Numbered from the stretch's first letter, positions 22,670 to 33,920 are shown. The stretch is DNA of 64,000 nt from Siphonodentalium dalli (GCA_032622095.1 CP136067.1:74924705-74988704); one strand, 5' to 3'. Notes: generated by a model from the sequence alone, not told the origin. Program-made: numbers and translations.

Positions 22670-22954
22670 CGCCCTATCTAACTTACTCGCGGCCATATTG
22701 GATCCACCAGGTCCGGTTCCGTGGTTTTACTGCTACAGTTCAAAGTTTTGGAGTAGCATTTCCATATATGACATAAATGGAAGTCATGAATATTCAAAAG
22801 CTCCACATATGGAAATGCTACTCCCGGCCAGAACTTTGATCTGTAGCAATAAAACAACCGGGACTGCATGGAAGAATCTCTGATACCATGGAACCGGACC
22901 TGCATGCATGGTGGATCTAATATGGCCCGCGAGTTATAGTGACATGATAGGGCG
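22670..22954. mobile_element. Palindromic MITE with TA target site
   Basis: TA flanks CGCCCTATC..GATAGGGCG. Arms of about 65 bp share 'ctcgcggccatattgg' and 'ggtccggttcc', and an inner pair shares 'ggagtagcatttccatat'. The open frames on both strands (up to 147 codons) follow from the palindrome. Confidence 0.72.
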
Positions 22955-23168
22955 TATTGGGTGGGGGGTGAAAGGCATAGACCATGTTCCAAATGACACG
23001 GAGTGGTATAATATACTGAATGAGGAGAAGTTGAAGTGGCATACGTGCGGAAACCACATATATAGCAAATCTTGGGTGACCGTTCATGGTCGTACACGGT
23101 AGTATTGAACACCAGGGACACGCAAATAGAAAACTAACATCTTTTTAATATTTAATATTTCAAATTAA

Positions 23169-23569
23169 AGGTACTCAATCAGAGGGTCTCCATATCATCA
23201 CATTCCAACAAAAACGACAACATGTTTTGAAATGCCGCTTCAGTTATCATAATCTAATAATTGCCCAAATATAACGAAAAGCACAATCAACTATAGTATA
23301 AAATTCCACAAAACCCTGCAAAACCTGTTATTTATCAACATTTTGTTCAACGAAATTTTGCCGGTTTGTCAAATATCTAACACAAAAAGCCACTTGATTT
23401 TAGAGTTATCCATCTTTACCCGCAATTTGGTCAATGGAATTCTTCTCGTTGACTGTCTATTGGGGCCACCTAAAATAATAGATTTCAAACATCGATATTT
23501 GATCACTCTGATCTGTGATGGATGGGTTCCTCGACTCGAATCAAATATGTTTTACCCCCCCCCCCCCCG

Positions 23570-23610
<41 letters not shown>

Positions 23611-23658
23611 AAGCCAAGGAAATAGTAATTTGCGAGCGTTTATTCGGATTGAGTACCT
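23169..23658. mobile_element. TTAA MITE with AGGTACTCAA ends, copy 1
   Basis: TTAA on both sides (23165-23168, 23659-23662) and ends AGGTACTCAATC / GATTGAGTACCT. The body matches the copy at 41371, including 'gagttatccatctttac' and 'tcctcgactcgaatcaaata'. A C-tract of about 55 bases (23555-23609, one G) lies where copy 2 has six or fewer. Confidence 0.78.
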
Positions 23659-23893
23659 TTAACAAACGTATAGCATTAATACATGTGCAGTATAGTATAA
23701 TAAATCTAACAATGTTATGATTTCACATAACTCTAGGAGGTTAAGATTATAATAATTCATGTTTACAAACACCTCATCATGTCACACCACACACTCGCAA
23801 TATCATGCAATTTGATCAGTGATTAATTATTGAAGCATTTGTGAGGCACGGGCACTCATGGTCCCGCCCAATTATATTTTGTAGCATATTATT

Positions 23894-24165
23894 TCATATC
23901 CGTGAACTTGTAAATATTTGGCACTTGTCGCCTCCCTGCATTCCATGTCGATACAGTACATATGTCCATGCCACTCTTTCTCCCGTCTCCGCCTGTAAAA
24001 ATCTTCCATTTGGAGACTCGGGATCTTTTTCAAGCCTCTTCAGTGCAACTTTGAACCTGTAGTTCGAGACTCCGAGTGTCTTAACCCATTCGCCATTCGC
24101 CAAGGCCAGGGCATATTCTTTTGTCAACACCGCCCTGATTGTACTTAGATTGTCTTCTCCGTTGA
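23894..24165 (-). CDS. Unknown protein fragment inside element D
   Basis: The minus-strand frame is open from about 24165 to 23894 and includes EYALALANGEWVKTLGVSNY and ..KVALKRLEKDPESPNGRFL... Its composition is protein-like (charged, no low complexity), unlike the palindrome-driven frames around it. It sits in the unique centre of element D, so it may be a transposase or accessory protein remnant. I do not recognise the family. The end ..KCQIFTSSRI may run into an intron or frameshift. Confidence 0.45.
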
Positions 24166-24514
24166 AGTTTTAATGGTGTTATTAAATTGAAGTCGCATGC
24201 AGGCTTCTAAATACATTTTTCAAAATTTATTAAAAATTAATTACATATTCAAAATATTGCCAAGCAGACATCAGATGGGCGACAATTCTATCGGATAATA
24301 TAACAAACCGATATCGCAGATCAGCATTGCGATTTATTTTAACAGTAGGTACTAAATATTAATTATCACTATTTAGATATGTCAGATGTGATAACGAGAC
24401 GTATAATTAGCTAAATTGTGGGAAATAGAGTGTCCGAGCAAAGAAATATAAATTAGCGGACGTAATTTCGTTGTGTTTTTTGCTGTTTAACGTCAAGAAA
24501 AATTATCAATGGAA

Positions 24515-24633
24515 GCATCCGGCATCCGATATATGTGCCTGACGGCATCCGGCGTACGGTGGTCTGGCATCCGGAATACGCCATAACAGACCCCGCATCC
24601 GGCGTACGAAAAGGGGGGTCGTCACCCTCATAT
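24515..24633. repeat. Right 'catccgg/gtacgccgg' subterminal repeats of element D
   Basis: Five variants of gcatccgg(aatac/cgtacg) are packed into about 100 bp before 'aaggggggtcgtcaccctca' and the outer TIR. Confidence 0.75.
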
Positions 24634-24883
24634 ATTGCATTACTGCGGGGACCTACGCGAATTGAGTGACCTACGGAGACCTACGCAAATCTAGGGACCT
24701 ACTGCATAACGCAGTACCCCTAATCCTATATTTTTTATTTACTATCATCTTGTCAAACCCCTGTGACCTGTCACATTCAATGACTGACAGTGACACTAAG
24801 TTACAGTGACAACTGACATGGAATGATGGATGATTGAGAAAACCATTTCACCGCATTTGACTGACAAAGACTGGTAATCACAT

Positions 24884-25132
24884 TTACCTGCTAAGTGAGG
24901 CGACAAAACCCGAAGCGTTGCCGGATAATGTTTTCATCCACATTTGGCGTGACAGCCTGCGAAATAGTAATTTGCATGAAATAATGTGCCAAAATATCAG
25001 CAGAACATTTCTCGTCATAACAAACGACAACTTCCGGCAGTGGGTACAATCGATTGGCGTTCTTGGCTTACGTTCTTGTCCGTGAAGATTCGGCCACAGG
25101 AGATTCGGCTGGGAAGATTCGGTTGGTAACAT
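24884..25132 (-). CDS. Possible exon or TE coding remnant, unassigned
   Basis: Two minus-strand frames are open. One runs 82 codons. The other reads AKNANRLYPLPEVVVCYDEK followed by CSADILAHYF and looks more protein-like, but starts after a TAA near 25065 and ends at the TAG by 24898. A donor-like CAG|GTAAAT follows. The region is richer in GC than its surroundings. I cannot assign a family, and it may be a transposon fragment. Confidence 0.25.
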   Translation of the reverse strand: MLPTESSQPNLLWPNLHGQERKPRTPIDCTHCRKLSFVMTRNVLLIFWHIISCKLLFRRLSRQMWMKTLSGNASGFVASLSR

Positions 25133-25350
25133 GGAACCCAGTTTCGTTAAACAAACTGGGTTTAGCCTATTTTGGGGGAGGAATTAAAAAAGTTTTATGA
25201 TGTTTTGTCGTTTTCCGACATATTTGACGAGATTATTTTAAGTTCATAATAAAATTTATTTATTATGTTTGTTTTATGAACTAGCCTAATTGGACATATT
25301 TTTTATATCCGACCAAGTCGAATCTTCCGGCGACCGAATCTTCAAGTTTA
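25080..25350. repeat. Inverted 'cgaatcttc' repeats
   Basis: 'gaagattcgg' occurs repeatedly at 25084-25122 and inverted 'cgaatcttc' at 25320-25345, with a small palindrome 'aacccagtttcgttaaacaaactgggttt' (about 25136-25164) between. Probably a small foldback element; ends unclear. Confidence 0.45.
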
Positions 25351-25599
25351 GTCCAGTGCATTTATGAAGAAAAAAAGAAGCCCAACCTTACATTACCTTA
25401 CGTCACCTTACGTCTGTAGTGGCCGCTGGCGATCTGCCACTATATCCACCTCACATTGTGTTATTTCACCGTATTCGGCTGCATCTCTAGACATATTTGG
25501 GTTGTATGGTTGAAAATCAGTCACCAATTCCGCTTTATAGTCATATTTAATATCCTGATTCTTCCAATGATGATCTAGTCTGTTTTTGAATTGTTTATA

Positions 25600-26936
25600 T
25601 CTTCAGCATACACCACTTCGTCTGGTAGATTGTTTCAAGTTGTGACCACTCTCTGGCTGTGGTATATTTTCTAACGTCATAGTTAGATCTTTCCTTGTAC
25701 AATTTATAGTTGTGGCCTCTGGTCCGAGATTCGGTGTTTCTTGTAAGAATGTTAGATACTTCCGGATCGTAGCAGTTGAATATTTTAAAGCGTTCAATCA
25801 TATCACCTCGGTGGCTTCTGTACATCAGGATCCATCAGGGTTGGTAGTTCCATTTTTCTTAGTCTATCCTCGTATCGCTATCCCATATCGTTTAGTCCTG
25901 GTACTAGTTTTGTTGCTCTCTTTTGAACTTTTTCCATTGGAACTGTGTGTTTTTTTTTTAGATATGGTCTCCAAGCAGGTTGAGCATATTCGAGTAATGG
26001 TCTTACCAGTCATTTATATAGTTTTGCCATTGCAGTATAGTCTAAGTAGGTGAATGATCTTCTGATGGCTCCAAAACACTGTTGGCTTTCTGTATTTTCT
26101 CGTTTATAAAATGTGGTCCTCAAATGATAGGTTTCTGTCTGTGGTAACTCCTATGTCCTTTTCTTTTTCCACCTGTTTTAATTTAGTTTCACTCCCATTC
26201 TTGTCTTTCAAGTTGTAATTTGGCTGATACTCCTCTTTTCCAACATTCATGACAACACATTTTTCCGGATGGAATCTTAATAACCAGTTGTTTGACCACT
26301 TTTGGAGTTCATCAAGATCGCTTTGTAGTGTGTCCATAGAATTTTTGTCTGTTATCTCCTTATAAATCTTTGTATCATCTGCAAACAGCATCACTTCTGA
26401 TTTTACACATTCTGGTAAGTCATTTATGTACAGGACAAACAGTAGTGGGCCAAGTATATATCCTTGAGGGATACCGCTAATGATTGGATGTTGTTCTGAT
26501 GATGTTCCATTTACTATGACTTGTTGTTTCCTTCCTGTAAGAAAGTCTTGTATCCAGTCTAGGATGTTCCCTCCGATGTTTGTAACTGCCAGTCTTCTTT
26601 ATCAACCTCCTGTGTGGGACGGTATCAAAGGCTTTCATATAATCCATGTATACCACATGCGTTGGATGTCGCTGTCCATATATTTGGTCCATTTTTCTAG
26701 TGTGTGTAGCAGTTGCAGTGTTGTAGACCTTATTTTGATGTATCCAAACTTATCTTTGCTGAACAGCTTGTTATTTACCATATGATCCATGATCTTATCC
26801 CGTATGAATCCCTCCATTACTTTGCCAACCACACTTGTCAAGCTGACTGGTCGATAGTTACTTGCCTCTTTTTTGAACCTTTTTTGTATATCGCTGTTAT
26901 ATTTGCAGCTTTCCATTGATCTGGCAGTTTCATCAT
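25600..26936 (-). pseudogene. Degenerate LINE reverse transcriptase, 3' part
   Basis: Minus-strand fragments in order: SNYRPVSLTSVVGKVMEGFI (about 26850), ..DYMKAFDTVPHRRL.. (26630, RT palm motif), FADDTKIYKE (26390, catalytic Asp pair in FADD), then a C-terminal RGDMIERFKIFN / RGHNYKLYKERSNYDVRKY region (25800-25680). These are typical of CR1/Jockey-clade non-LTR retrotransposons. Several frameshifts separate the pieces, so it is dead. Its 5' part is displaced to 33930-34165 by a 7-kb insertion. Confidence 0.88.
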
Positions 26937-26945
26937 CCTCAAACT
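26937..26945. repeat. 9-bp target-site duplication, left copy
   Basis: CCTCAAACT, identical to 33921-33929. Confidence 0.9.
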
Positions 26946-26999
26946 ACAGACATGACAATTGGAACTTATTCCCTATTACTTATTCCTTACTTTCAAAAA

Positions 27000-29900
27000 T
27001 GTCGCTTTCGACCGATTTGACGGCATGGGTGGGTGGCCCACCCCAAATACCACCTAGAAACACCGACCCCCACCCATCACCCCCGGGGGGGTGCCACCCC
27101 GAGGGGTGAAAATGGGGTATGGACCATTTTTGAGAACGGTAAGGATTTCGACCGATTTGACGGCATGGGTGGGTGGCCCGCCCCAAATACCACATAGAAA
27201 CACCCCGACCCCCCACCCATCACCCCCGGGGGGGGTGTCGCCCCGAGGGGGGTGAAAATGGGGTATGGACCATTTTCGAGAACGGTAAGGATTTCGACCG
27301 ATTTGACGGCATGGGTGGGTGGCCCGCCCCAAATACCACCTAGAAACACCCCGACCCCCCACCCATCACCCCCGGGGGGTGTCACCCCGAGGGGGTGAAA
27401 ATGGGGTATGGACCATTTTCGAGAACGGTAAGGATTTCGACCGATTTGACGGCAATGGGTGGGTGGGCCCGCCCCAAATATCACCTAGAAACACCCCCGA
27501 CCCCCACCCATCACCCCCGGTGGGGTGCCACCCCGAGGGGGTGAAAATGGGGTTTGGGACCATTTTCGAGAACGGTAAGGATTTCGACCAATTTGACGGC
27601 ATGGGTGGGTGGCCAGCCCCAAATACCACCTAGAAACACCCCGACCCCCCACCCATCACCCCCGGGGGGTGCCACCCGAGGGGGTGAAAATGGGGTATTG
27701 ACCATTTTCGAGAACGGTAAGGATTTCGACCGATTTGACGGCATGGGTGGGGTGGCCCGCCCCAAAATACCACATAGAAACACCCCGACCCCCCACCCAT
27801 CACCCCCGGGGGGTGTCACCCCGAGGGGGTGAAAATGGGGTATGGACCATTTTCGAGAACGGTAAGGATTTCGACCGATTTGACGGCATGGGTGGGTGGC
27901 CCCGCCCCAAATACCACCTAGAAACACCCCGACCCCCACCCATCACCCCCGGTGGGGTGCCACCCCGAGGGGGGTGAAAATGGGGTTTGGACCATTTTCG
28001 AGAACGGTAAGGATTTCGACCGATTTGACGGCATGGGTGGGTGGCCCCGCCCAAATACCACCTAGAAACACCCCGACCCCCCACCCATCACCCCCGGGGG
28101 GGTGCCACCCCGAGGGAGTGAAAATGGGGTATGGACCATTTTCGAGAACTGTAAGGATTTCGACCGATTTGACGGCATGGGTGGGTGGCCCGCCCCAAAT
28201 ACCACCTAGAAACACCCCGACCCCCCACCCATCACCCCCGGGAGTGGTGCCACCCCAAGGGGGTGAAAATGGGGTATGGACCATTTTCGAGAACGGTAAG
28301 AATTTCGACCGATTTGACGGCATGGACCATTTTCGAGAACGGTAAGGATTTCGACCGATTTGACGGCATGGGTGGGTGGCCCGCCCCAAATACCACCTAG
28401 AAACACCCCGACCCCCCACCCATCACCCCGGGGGGGGGTGCCACCCCGAGGGGGTGAAAATGGGATATGGACCATTTTCGAGAACGGTAAGAATTTCGAC
28501 CGATTTGACGGCATGGGTGGGTGGCCCCGCCCCAAATACCACCTAGAAACACCCCGACCCCCACCCTTCACCCCCGGGGGGTGCCACCCCGAGGGGGGTG
28601 AAAATGGGGTATGGACCATTTTCGAGAACGGTAAGGATTTCGACCGATTTGACGGCATGGGTGGGTGGCCCGCCCCAAATACCACCTAGAAACACCCCGA
28701 TCCCCACCCATCATCCCCGGGGGGTGCCACCCCGAGGGGGTGAAAATGGGGTATGGACCATTTTCGAGAACGGTAAGGATTTCGACCGATTTGACGGCAT
28801 GGGTGGGTGGCCCGCCCCAAATACCACCTAGAAACACCCCGACCCCCCACCCATCACCCCCGGGGGGTGCCACCCCGATGGGGTGAAAATGGGGTATGGG
28901 ACCATTTTCGAGAACGGTAAGGATTTCGACCGATTTAACGGCAATGGGTGGGTGGCCCGCCCCAAATACCACCTAGAAACACCCCGACCCCCCCACCCAT
29001 CACCCCCGGGGGGTGTCACCCCGAGGGGGGTGAAAATGGGGTATGGACCATTTTCGAGAACGGTAAGGATTTCGAACCGATTTGACGGCATGGGTGGGTG
29101 GCCCGCCCCAAATACCACCTAGAAACACCCCGACCCCCACCCATCACCCCCGGTGGGGTGCCACCCCGAGGGGGTGAAAAATGGGGTTTGAACCATTTTC
29201 GAGAACTGTAAGGATTTCGACCGATTTGACGGCATGGGTGGGTGGCCCCGCCCCAAATACCACCTAGAAACACCCCGACCCCCCACCCATCACCCCCGGG
29301 AGGTGCCACCCCCAAGGGGGGTGGAAAATGGGGTATGGACCATTTTCGAGAACGGTAAGAATTTCGACCGATTTGACGGCATGGACCATTTTCGAGAACG
29401 ATAAGAATTTCGACCGATTTGACGGCATGGGTGGGTGGCCCGCCTCAAATACCACCTAGAAACACCCCGACCCACACCCTTCACCCCCGGGGGGTGCCAC
29501 CCGAGGGGGTGAAAATGGGGTATGGACCATTTTCGAGAACGGTAAGGATTTCGACCGATTTGACGGCATGGGTGGGTGGCCCGCCCCAAATACCACCTAG
29601 AAACACCCCGATCCCCACCCATCACCCCCGGGGGGTGCCACCCCGAGGGGGGTGAAAATGGGGTATGGACCATTTTCGAGAACGGTAAGGATTTCGACCG
29701 ATTTGACGGCATGGTGGGTGGCCCGCCCCAAATACCACCTAGAAACACCCCGACCCCCCCACCCATCACCCCCGGGGGGGTGCCACCCCGAGGGGGGTGA
29801 AAATGGGGTATGGACCATTTTCGAGAACGGTAAGGATTTCGACCGATTTGACGGCGATGGGTGGGTGGCCCGCCCCAAATACCACCTAGAAACACCCCGA

Positions 29901-30525
29901 CCCCCCACCCATCACCCCCGGGAGGTGCCACACCAAGGGGGGGTGAAAATGGGGTATGGACCATTTTCGAGAACGGTAAGGATTTCGACCGATTTGACGG
30001 CATGGACCATTTTCGAGAACGGTAAGGATTTCGACCGATTTGACGGCATGGGTGGGTGGCCCGCCCCAAATACCACATAGAAACACCCCGACCCCCCACC
30101 CATCACTCCCGGGGGGGGTGCCACCCCCGAGGGGGTGAAAATGGGATATGGACCATTTTCGAGAACGGTAAGAATTTCGACCGATTTGACGGCATGGGTG
30201 GGTGGCCCACCCCAAATACCACCTAGAAACACCCCGACCCCCACCCTTCACCCCCCGGGGGGTGCCACCCCCGAGGGGGGTGAAAATGGGGTATGGACCA
30301 TTTTCGAGAACGGTAAGGATTTCGACCGATTTGACGGCATGGGTGGGTGGCCCGCCCCAAATACCACCTAGAAACACCCCGATCCCCACCCATCACCCCC
30401 GGGGGGTGCCACCCCGAGGGGGGTGAAAATGGGGTATGGACCATTTTCGAGAACGGTAAGGATTTCGACCGATTTGACGGGCATGGGTGGGTGGCCCCGC
30501 CCCAAATACCACCCTAGAAACATGG
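27000..30525 (+). repeat. Left TIR array, ~24 units of ~145 bp
   Basis: Each unit runs ggtaaggatttcgaccgatt, a GGGTGGGTGGCC block, a caaataccacctagaaacac block, a C-rich stretch, GGGGGTGCCACC, gaggggg and gaccattttcgagaac. Units vary by homopolymer length and a few substitutions. Short partial units of about 45 bp are inserted near 28320, 29385 and 30005. Because the unit length is not a multiple of three and stops are rare, long frames open on both strands (up to 269 codons). They cross units in changing frames and are not credible genes. Confidence 0.92.
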
Positions 30526-30529
30526 TGGC

Positions 30530-31175
30530 AGCCGGTATCAAGTTCTGATCAAAGGGCGGCCGGTGTCCTTTGATGTAGCAAAAAAAATAGATACTTGTAT
30601 TTGACGTCATTGCAACGTTCAAAGACAATGTATCAATTTCGACGATCGACGTAATTCTTGTGAATAGAAATGTACTTGATGACTCCGTGTCTGACTGAGA
30701 TTAGGGAGTATTTTGTCGTGACCAGGGGACGTGGACGTGGATTTGTTCTCGTGTGTGGGATTAAGTCCATGCATTTAGTTCCTTGCTCCATGTTCCTTAT
30801 TCAGCCTCCAATTAAAATATTATAGTTCCCTGTTCCCTGTTTCTAATTCTAATTCAAATTTGTTTTTGGTAGCTAGTATTTCTTCAGCCACCGATTCGAA
30901 ATATTTTCCGGATTGGCCAGGATCGGCAGCAAGTAGCTCATTATACCAGGCCACGAATTGGGCGCAAGTAGAGTCAAAACTAACCCCGAAATTGTTAGAT
31001 TGCCGATTGTGGGAGATCTGCTCCACTTGTGACCAACTCTTGTGATAAATTCGTCATAGCCACACTAGGGGGGGGGGGGGGGGTCAATCCTATTTATGGC
31101 CATTTTTGGAGTGAATTCGTACATATACACCCTATTATAGGGGCAAATCACCACAATAAGAGTACCCGGGTAGCC
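30530..31175. other. Left part of the foldback core, with unassigned minus ORF
   Basis: Unique sequence. The minus frame at 30820-31026 (68 codons) begins MEQISHNRQSNNFGVSFDST and looks protein-like with charged, non-repetitive composition (..QFVAWYNELLAAD..). No known domain, and it ends at a stop after ETGNREL. It could be a fragment of an element protein. A G-run of about 14 lies at 31069-31082. Confidence 0.35.
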
Positions 31176-31348
31176 CATTATACCCGGCCACAAATTGGGC
31201 GTAGGTACAGTATGGCGTCAAAACGGACCGTAAAATGTTGCTACATATGAGGCCCCCCGGGTAAGCCCATTATACCCGGCCACAAATTGGGCGTAGGTAA
31301 TGTATGGCGTCAAAACGGACCGTAAAATGTTGCTACATATGAGGCCCC
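31176..31348 (+). repeat. Direct duplication, ~88-bp unit
   Basis: Two near-identical copies start 'cccattatacccggccacaa' (about 31176 and 31265) and continue through 'atggcgtcaaaacggaccgt' to 'catatgaggcccc'. A diverged third copy of the first part is at 30935. Confidence 0.85.
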
Positions 31349-32550
31349 CACCCCCTTTTCGTACGCCGTATTCCATGCCCTGTTATGGGGGTACGCCGTA
31401 TTCCGGTCCCTCTGTTAGGAGGTATTCCGTATTCAAAAAAAAAATGCCGATAATCGTACGCCGACCTTCCAAAAAATGATCATAATAATAGTATAAATGC
31501 GGTTTTTTTGTCACAATAAATGATAAATTCACGGTTTGACAAACAGATCGTCGATCATCGTCATTTTAGATCACTTTAGACGTGATCGACTAGTTGCAAT
31601 TATTTCTCGGTGAACGCGCAACAGCTCATAACTGCAACCCCATTATTACATTGACGCGTCATCGATTTCGGAAAGAAAAACGCGTAATGTTTTGGGCGCA
31701 TTTGGACTCGCGCGGGATTGACTTAATAAATCATCAGGTTTCAATATAAAGAAATTGTTCCTGTTGACTTTTGCCAAGGGTGCTATGGGATATTTTGGGC
31801 TTGATTTTGTCACGATACACTTTTCGATTTAAATACGTTTACAAAAGTGGCTTTTTTCGCTAAATGTATATACAAATAAGGATTAACTGTCTTGTGGACT
31901 GTTTTTTATCGAGATGTAACCGGGAGGTAAGTGGCCATAACTTGTATGTAAAACCCGAAGGGTTTTACACAAGTTATAACCACTTACCTCACGGTTACAT
32001 CTCCATAAAAACAGTCCACATGACAGTTAATCCTCATATATGTGGAGTGACTGTAAGGTCATGAGTGGGATGTACATATGTTGTCTGTGTGATCATGGAT
32101 GGGGTGTGTGGATAAATAGGAAGTGATTTTATGGTTACGGGTAATGTGTATATGTATACATGGGATGACTGTACGGTCATGATTGAACTTGGAGTAATCT
32201 GGGTGGACATTATCGAGCGTGTGGGTATATAGGGAGTGTCCTTCTGTTTTTTATATCAGGACAGATACAAGCAGAAGTGCGCCGGTCGCGTTATGGGCGT
32301 TATGAGGCCGTTATGATATGATGAATGGTACTATATGATGACATGGTGGTCGAATATGCACACGAAGCTATTCTACCCATTCATTCATACAGATAATTAG
32401 CACAAAATATTATATTGCGCCATCAAAACCTGCGTCCAAGATGATTTGCTCGAACCCGAATACCAGTTAATTCGGGGGTATGAATCCCGCGTACAGCTTC
32501 AAAACACCCTGAATCCCGCGTACCAAAAAGGGAGGGTGATACACTCATAT
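31337..32550. mobile_element. Second member of element family D
   Basis: Left end ATATGAGGCCCCC followed by cccttttcgtacgccgtatt and two more 'tacgccgtattcc' motifs. The right end is their mirror (tgaatcccgcgtac twice, aaaaagggagggtgat, cactcatat). This matches the inner TIR of the 20.5-24.7 kb element (atatgagggtgacgacc, cccttttcgtacgccgg). No coding recognised. Confidence 0.6.
31879..32034. repeat. 156-bp near-perfect palindrome
   Basis: Arms of about 76 bp share 'aggattaactgtc', 'gtggactgttttt', 'gagatgtaacc', 'aggtaagtgg' and 'aaaaccc', and meet at 'cccgaaggg'. It can form a long cruciform or hairpin. It lies inside the family-D member. Confidence 0.88.
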
Positions 32551-33190
32551 TCGCTCTTTCTCCAAAACTTGTTTTTAATTTTTAATTCAAATATCATGAT
32601 TAATGGAAACCAAACAAAATTGAGCCACTTTGTTGACTTGTGCCCTTTAATAGTTGAATCATCGTTATGAGTATATATTCAAATTGTACACCATGGAGTA
32701 GCCGATGATGTATCCGTCCAAACGACGTATCGCGCAGCTCCGCACGTTGAGGCGTCTATGAGATACAGACATTTGAATATACGTGGTGGAAATTGATGTA
32801 CTTTGTGGGCGTGACTTAGAGTTCAAACCCTCTAAGAGGTCAACGAATACACCGTACATATATCATAATTGGAAACAGATTTTGCTCGCATACAGGGCGA
32901 TTCCTATCAAGTCGGGCATGCTCTGGTCCATCGTACACTTGGTTTGACGCCAAACAACCGAGGAACTCTGATGTAGACAACGTGAACATACGTCAACCAA
33001 ACCCTGTTCCTCAAGGGGTTCGCCAAATTGCAATGAGACTTTACAGTAGGAAACATTGTCGATGGATTTCTCTTACATGTTTCAAGTTATCGAACTGAAA
33101 TTTGGTATTTAGGGACTTCTCGGTGCGCTAAATCAGATAGAATTGTCAGCGAGATATTCCGATGGCCCAAAATGTGTCAATGACGCCGTT
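32551..33190 (+). other. Right part of the foldback core, unassigned
   Basis: A plus-strand frame is open from about 32870 to 33100 without a clear start and contains SYTWFDAKQPRNSDVDN. No domain recognised; possibly a remnant of an element protein. No other feature seen. Confidence 0.3.
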
Positions 33191-33194
33191 GATA

Positions 33195-33862
33195 TACCAC
33201 ATGGGTGGGGGTCGGGGTGTTTCTAGGTGGTATTTGGGGCGGGCCACCCACCCATGCCGTCAAATCGGTCGAAATCCTTACCGTTCTCGAAAATGGTCCA
33301 TACCCCATTTTCACCCCCTCTGGGTGGCACCCCCCGAGGGTGATGGGTGGGGGTCGGGGTGTTTCTAGGTGGTATTTGGGGCGGGCCACCCACCCATGCC
33401 GTCAAATCGGTCGAAATCCTTACCGTTCTCGAAAATGGTCATACCCCATTTTCACCCCCTCGGGGTGGCACCCCCCGGGGGTGATGGGTGGGGGGTCGGG
33501 GTGTTTCTATGTGGTATTTTGGGCGGGCCACCCACCCATGCCGTCAAATCGGTCGAAATCCTTACCGTTCTCGAAAATGGTCCATACCCCATTTTCACCC
33601 CCTCGGGGTGGCACCCCCGGGGGTGATGGTGGGGGGTCGGGGGGGTTTTTCTAGGTGGTATTTGGGGCGGGCCACCCACCCATGCCGTCAAATCGGTCGA
33701 AATCCTTACCGTTCTCGAAAATGGTCCATACCCCATTTTCACCTCCTCTGGGTGGCACCCCCCCCCCCCCCGGGGGTGATGGGTGGGGGGGGGGGGGTCG
33801 GGGAGTTTCTAGGTGGTATTTGGGGCGGGCCACCCACCCATGCCGTCAAATCGGTCGAAAGC
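33195..33862 (-). repeat. Right TIR array, 4-5 units in opposite orientation
   Basis: Same unit as 27000-30525, reverse complemented, ending in the unique terminus 'tttcggaccg'-type junction gtcgaaagcgacattttt that mirrors the left end (27000-26985). Homopolymer tracts have expanded (12 Cs near 33760, 10-11 Gs near 33788). Confidence 0.92.
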
Positions 33863-33920
33863 GACATTTTTGAAAATAAGGAATAAGGAATAGGGAATAA
33901 GTTCCAATTGTCATGTCTGT

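Larger units (their letters stand above)
20527..24712. mobile_element. 4.2-kb element D, long TIRs with 'catccgg' subterminal repeats
   Basis: The outer inverted repeat (20527-20609 vs 24630-24712) begins GCGTTATGCAGTAGGTCCC. The right TIR continues inward into 'atatgagggtgacgacc', a homopolymer and repeated 'gcatccgg'/'gtacgccgg' motifs. The left TIR shows the same continuation only after an insertion of element C (20610-22405). Inside are two further MITEs and a minus-strand frame of unknown function (23894-24130). A second, shorter member lies at 31337-32550. Confidence 0.7.
26946..33920. mobile_element. 6,975-bp FB-like foldback element with tandem-array TIRs
   Basis: Ends ACAGACATGACAATTGGAAC and its perfect complement, flanked by the 9-bp duplication CCTCAAACT. 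After a ~55-bp unique terminus, each TIR becomes an array of a GC-rich ~145-bp unit: about 24 units on the left (27000-30525) and 4-5 on the right in opposite orientation (33195-33862). The 2.7-kb core holds an unassigned ORF, a short tandem duplication, a member of element family D and a large palindrome. Drosophila FB/FB-NOF elements, linked to Mutator-type transposases, show the same combination of tandem-repeat TIRs and 9-bp TSD. I saw no MULE transposase, so this copy looks non-autonomous. It splits a LINE reverse transcriptase. Confidence 0.88.

Noticed and set aside
22678-23121. 147-codon minus-strand ORF as a gene
   Set aside because: It spans the arms of a palindromic MITE, and a mirror ORF exists on the plus strand.
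27000-30525. Long overlapping ORFs on both strands, up to 269 codons, rich in Gly, Pro and Trp
   Set aside because: They are read-through of the ~145-bp array, switch frame from unit to unit and exist on both strands at once. No codon-level constraint is visible.
26946-33920. Reading the two arrays as LTRs
   Set aside because: They are in inverted, not direct, orientation and there is no gag-pol, primer site or 4-6 bp TSD.
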